A stretch of DNA of 64,000 nucleotides from Dyadobacter subterraneus (lineage in GTDB: Bacteria > Bacteroidota > Bacteroidia > Cytophagales > Spirosomataceae): positions 1,115,573 through 1,179,572 of the forward strand of contig NZ_JACYGY010000002.1 of the NCBI RefSeq assembly GCF_015221875.1, in the 5' to 3' direction. The translations under genes were made by a program, and so were the position numbers. The notes beneath the pieces were generated by a model. It saw only the letters and a program-made list of their open reading frames with translations, did no database searches and was not told the origin of the DNA. Position 1 is the first letter of the stretch. Every line of letters begins with the position of its first letter. Below, piece by piece: positions 61,535 to 64,000 of the stretch.

Positions 61535-62962
61535 ATGGTAGCCACAAATACGACCGCACAGAAAACGTTTATTGACGAAGATTTTCTCTTACGTTCCGAA
61601 ACTGCACGCATATTATATCATGATTATGCGAAAGAAATGCCGATCATTGATTACCACTGCCACCTGCCTCCGGATCAGATTGCCCAGGATAAACAGTTTG
61701 AAAACCTGACGCAGATATGGCTATATGGTGATCATTACAAATGGCGTGCGATGCGTGCCAATGGCATCAACGAAAAATATTGCACAGGAAATGCCAGCGA
61801 CTTGGAAAAGTTTGAGCAATGGGCAGCAACAGTTCCGTACACGATGCGTAACCCATTATATCACTGGACGCACCTGGAATTGTTACGGTATTTTGATATT
61901 GATATCCTGCTGAATAAAGATACAGCACGTGAAATTTATGACGAATGTTCCGAAAAATTAAAACAGAAAGATTACAGCGTTCGTAATCTTCTGCGCCGGA
62001 TGAATGTGAAGGTAATTTGTACAACAGATGACCCAACGGATTCTCTCGAACATCATCAGATCATCGCAGACAGCGATTTTGATATAAAAGTATTGCCAAC
62101 TTTCCGCCCGGACAAAGCGATGTTATTAATCGATTCCCCGGCTGAATTTCAGCAATACCTCAATAAATTATTTGAGCTTTCCGGGGTATCAAATGGCAGT
62201 ACTTATGAAGATTTGCTTGCTGCGCTAAAAAATCGTCATGACTTTTTTGCTGAAATGGGCGGACGATTATCAGATCACGGTCTGGAACATATTTATGCCT
62301 CTTTTGATGAATCTGCGGCACGCACAGCATTGGCAGAAACATTATCAGGAAAAACCAGTTCCGCTGAGTTGCGGACCGCTTTCAAATCGGTTTTGTTATA
62401 TGATCTTGCCAAAATGGATCATAGCAAAGACTGGGCGCAACAGTTTCATTTGGGTGCATTGAGAAATAACAATTCCCGGATGTTAAGTACGCTTGGTCCG
62501 GATACGGGCTGGGATTCTATCGGAGATTATAGCCAGGCTGAGGCATTATCGAAGTTTTTGAACAAACTGGATTCAACAGACCAATTGGCAAAAACGGTTT
62601 TATATAATCTAAATCCGGGTGATAATGAAGTACTCGCAACGATGACCGGAAATTTCAATGACGGAACGGTACCCGGAAAAATGCAATTCGGCTCAGGCTG
62701 GTGGTTTTTAGATCAAAAAGATGGCATGGAAAAGCAAATGAACGCACTTTCCAACATCGGACTTTTGAGTCGATTTGTAGGTATGCTGACCGATTCCAGA
62801 AGTTTCTTGTCTTATCCGCGTCATGAATATTTCCGCCGCATACTTTGTAACCTGATCGGTAACGATGTAGAAAACGGCGAATTGCCGAAAGATCTTCCCT
62901 GGCTTGGAAAACTGGTTCAGGATATTTCTTATAACAATGCCAAAAATTACTTTGGTTTTTGA
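61535..62962 (+). CDS. uxaC: Glucuronate isomerase (UxaC)
   Basis: This enzyme isomerises D-glucuronate to D-fructuronate (and galacturonate to tagaturonate), the entry step of hexuronate breakdown. The 475 aa protein belongs to the amidohydrolase-like family and shows PIIDYHCHLPPDQIAQDKQF, DHYKWRAMRANGI, YHWTHLELLRYFDID, KVICTTDDPTDSLEHHQ, FRPDKAM and a C-terminal SYPRHEYFRRILCNLIGN. The fructuronate reductase gene (uxuB) that should link it to UxuA is not in the window. A terminator-like hairpin follows. Confidence 0.95.
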   Translation: MVATNTTAQKTFIDEDFLLRSETARILYHDYAKEMPIIDYHCHLPPDQIAQDKQFENLTQIWLYGDHYKWRAMRANGINEKYCTGNASDLEKFEQWAATVPYTMRNPLYHWTHLELLRYFDIDILLNKDTAREIYDECSEKLKQKDYSVRNLLRRMNVKVICTTDDPTDSLEHHQIIADSDFDIKVLPTFRPDKAMLLIDSPAEFQQYLNKLFELSGVSNGSTYEDLLAALKNRHDFFAEMGGRLSDHGLEHIYASFDESAARTALAETLSGKTSSAELRTAFKSVLLYDLAKMDHSKDWAQQFHLGALRNNNSRMLSTLGPDTGWDSIGDYSQAEALSKFLNKLDSTDQLAKTVLYNLNPGDNEVLATMTGNFNDGTVPGKMQFGSGWWFLDQKDGMEKQMNALSNIGLLSRFVGMLTDSRSFLSYPRHEYFRRILCNLIGNDVENGELPKDLPWLGKLVQDISYNNAKNYFGF

Positions 62963-62995
62963 AGGTAGGTAATTGTTTTCAAAACCTTCTTGCAG

Positions 62996-63032
62996 AAAGC
63001 CGGTCTGATTTTGGAAATCGGCCGGCTTTTGG
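62996..63032 (+). terminator. Terminator-like hairpin after uxaC
   Basis: AAAGCCGG / CCGGCTTT arms with an inner GATTT/AAATC stem, 33 bp past the stop and followed by TTT. It may end or attenuate the uxuA-uxaC transcript before kdgK. Confidence 0.7.
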
Positions 63033-63043
63033 TATAACTTAGC

Positions 63044-63089
63044 GGTCAGTTATTTAAATACTATTCCGGTATTGAAATAAATACTGACC
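63044..63089. promoter_or_regulatory. Long imperfect inverted repeat upstream of kdgK
   Basis: GGTCAGT (63044) pairs with ACTGACC (ending 63089). After a 3-nt bulge a further 11 bp (TATTTAAATAC against its partner) pair with one mismatch, leaving a loop of about 7 nt. It lies 35 bp before the kdgK ATG and could be an operator or an RNA hairpin. Confidence 0.45.
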
Positions 63090-63123
63090 TAACCATTTCT
63101 GATTAAAATTGAAAAAGTAGTTT

Positions 63124-64000
63124 ATGTCTAAAATAGTAACTTTTGGGGAAGTTTTAATGCGTCTGTCAACCCCCGGCTTTTCCCGTTTTGAACAAGCAAG
63201 ACAATTGGATGTTACCTATGCAGGCGGTGAAGCAAACGTAGCTTCTGCACTCGCTTACTGGGGTCACCACACAGCTCACGTAACCCGTTTTCCGGATTCT
63301 CCGATCGGGCGATCGGCTGCACAATATCTTCATTTTCATGGTGTTGATATTTCCAATATTATTTATGGCGGTCCAAGAATGGCCGTTTATTTCCTGGAAA
63401 CCGGTGCTGCTTTAAGAGCAAGTCAAATCGTATATGACCGTGTGAATTCATCATTAGCGACTATTGATCCGAGCGAACTGAACTGGGACGAAATATTGAA
63501 AGATGCAGATTGGTTTCACTGGGCTGGTATTACACCTGCACTTTCTCAGGGAGCTGCGGATGCTTGTCTGGCTGGAATTGAGGCTGCAAGAAGAAAAGGT
63601 ATTACTGTTTCCGGAGATATTTTTTACCGTGCCAATTTGTGGAAATATGGTAAAAAACCTTCCGATGTACTTCCTGCACTTACCGCCGGAACAGATATCG
63701 TCATTGCTAACCGCGAGAATATCAGTGAAATATTTGGTATTGAAGGGAAAGATTTTGTTGAATCCTGTGTTAACCTAAAAGCAGCTTTCCCACAAGTAAG
63801 CCGCGTTATTGATACCAAAAGAACTTCCATCAGCGCAACACATAATTTGTTAAGAGCCTATTTATGGAACGGCGAATCGGTACTGGAAACAGCGGATATT
63901 GATATCAACCCAATCGTGGACAGAGTAGGAGGTGGAGATGCCTTTATTGCAGGATTGATCCATGGATTAATCACTTTCAATGATGAACAAAAAGCATTGG
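63124..64000 (+). CDS. kdgK: 2-keto-3-deoxygluconate kinase (KdgK), partial
   Basis: This PfkB-family sugar kinase phosphorylates 2-keto-3-deoxygluconate to KDPG, which then enters the lower Entner-Doudoroff route. The visible 292 residues start MSKIVTFGEVLMRLSTPG and contain the first PfkB signature region (YAGGEANVASALAYWG), VSGDIFYRANLWK, and the anion-hole motif RVGGGDAFIAGLIHG with the catalytic Asp. The last part and the stop lie beyond the window. Position after uxuA and uxaC supports the assignment over other PfkB kinases. Confidence 0.9.
   Translation, partial: MSKIVTFGEVLMRLSTPGFSRFEQARQLDVTYAGGEANVASALAYWGHHTAHVTRFPDSPIGRSAAQYLHFHGVDISNIIYGGPRMAVYFLETGAALRASQIVYDRVNSSLATIDPSELNWDEILKDADWFHWAGITPALSQGAADACLAGIEAARRKGITVSGDIFYRANLWKYGKKPSDVLPALTAGTDIVIANRENISEIFGIEGKDFVESCVNLKAAFPQVSRVIDTKRTSISATHNLLRAYLWNGESVLETADIDINPIVDRVGGGDAFIAGLIHGLITFNDEQKAL

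Overview
This window looks like chromosomal DNA of a Bacteroidota bacterium, most likely order Cytophagales (Dyadobacter/Spirosoma-like). The genus is inference only. The evidence is: several exported proteins with a C-terminal type IX secretion (T9SS) sorting domain; Bacteroidota-type promoters (TTTG, about 20 bp, TAnnTTTG) instead of sigma70 -35/-10 boxes; few Shine-Dalgarno sequences; DUF349, GH3-like and BtuG-like families; and moderate AT-richness. No rRNA, tRNA, CRISPR array, prophage or plasmid gene was seen.

Layout. 1-3.2 kb: start of a complex I operon, nuoA-B-C-D-E, on the minus strand with a recognisable promoter; nuoE is cut by the window edge. 3.3-8.9 kb: two tandem paralogous secreted SGNH esterases with Ig-like repeats and T9SS tails. 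9-21.6 kb: core genes (obgE, adk, an orphan sensor kinase, valS, a DUF3472 protein, fbp, a DEAD-box helicase, a TPR protein). 21.6-25 kb: a cobalamin uptake unit, made of a cobalamin riboswitch, a BtuB-like TonB receptor and a BtuG-like surface lipoprotein. 25-34 kb: DMT transporter, glyoxalase-fold protein, thioredoxin-fold protein, prfA, a lipoprotein/M48-type protease pair, a GH3-family enzyme, an exported SAM hydroxide adenosyltransferase homologue, a small Lys-rich secreted protein and an aldo/keto reductase. 34-37.3 kb: a T9SS protein and an intact IS1182-family element. 37.3-50.8 kb: xylB, M28 peptidase, Gdx-type SMR exporter with a Crp-like regulator, ispE, a heme-copper oxidase subunit III, an MFS pump, a membrane-bound AraC regulator with an acyltransferase, an OmpA/PD40 protein, and the mpl-LOG pair. 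50.9-55 kb: a T9SS glycosidase-like protein and an AT-rich stretch with an unrecognised polytopic membrane protein. 55-58 kb: ettA and a DUF349 gene. 58-64 kb: a hexuronate catabolism locus (LacI regulator, ECF sigma factor, uxuA, uxaC, kdgK) with operator-like repeats in the divergent regulatory region.

The genes fit a free-living, polysaccharide-using aerobe: complex I and oxidase subunit III for respiration, secreted esterases and glycosidase-like proteins for glycans, xylB and uxaC-uxuA-kdgK for released xylulose and uronates, and fbp for gluconeogenesis. The less ordinary items are the riboswitch-btuB-btuG unit, two arrays of regularly spaced mini-palindromes that both lie between convergent genes, an SAM hydrolase-type enzyme with a signal peptide, and reiterated elements around the LacI/sigma/uxu promoter. 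No multi-gene system that is clearly new to science was found.
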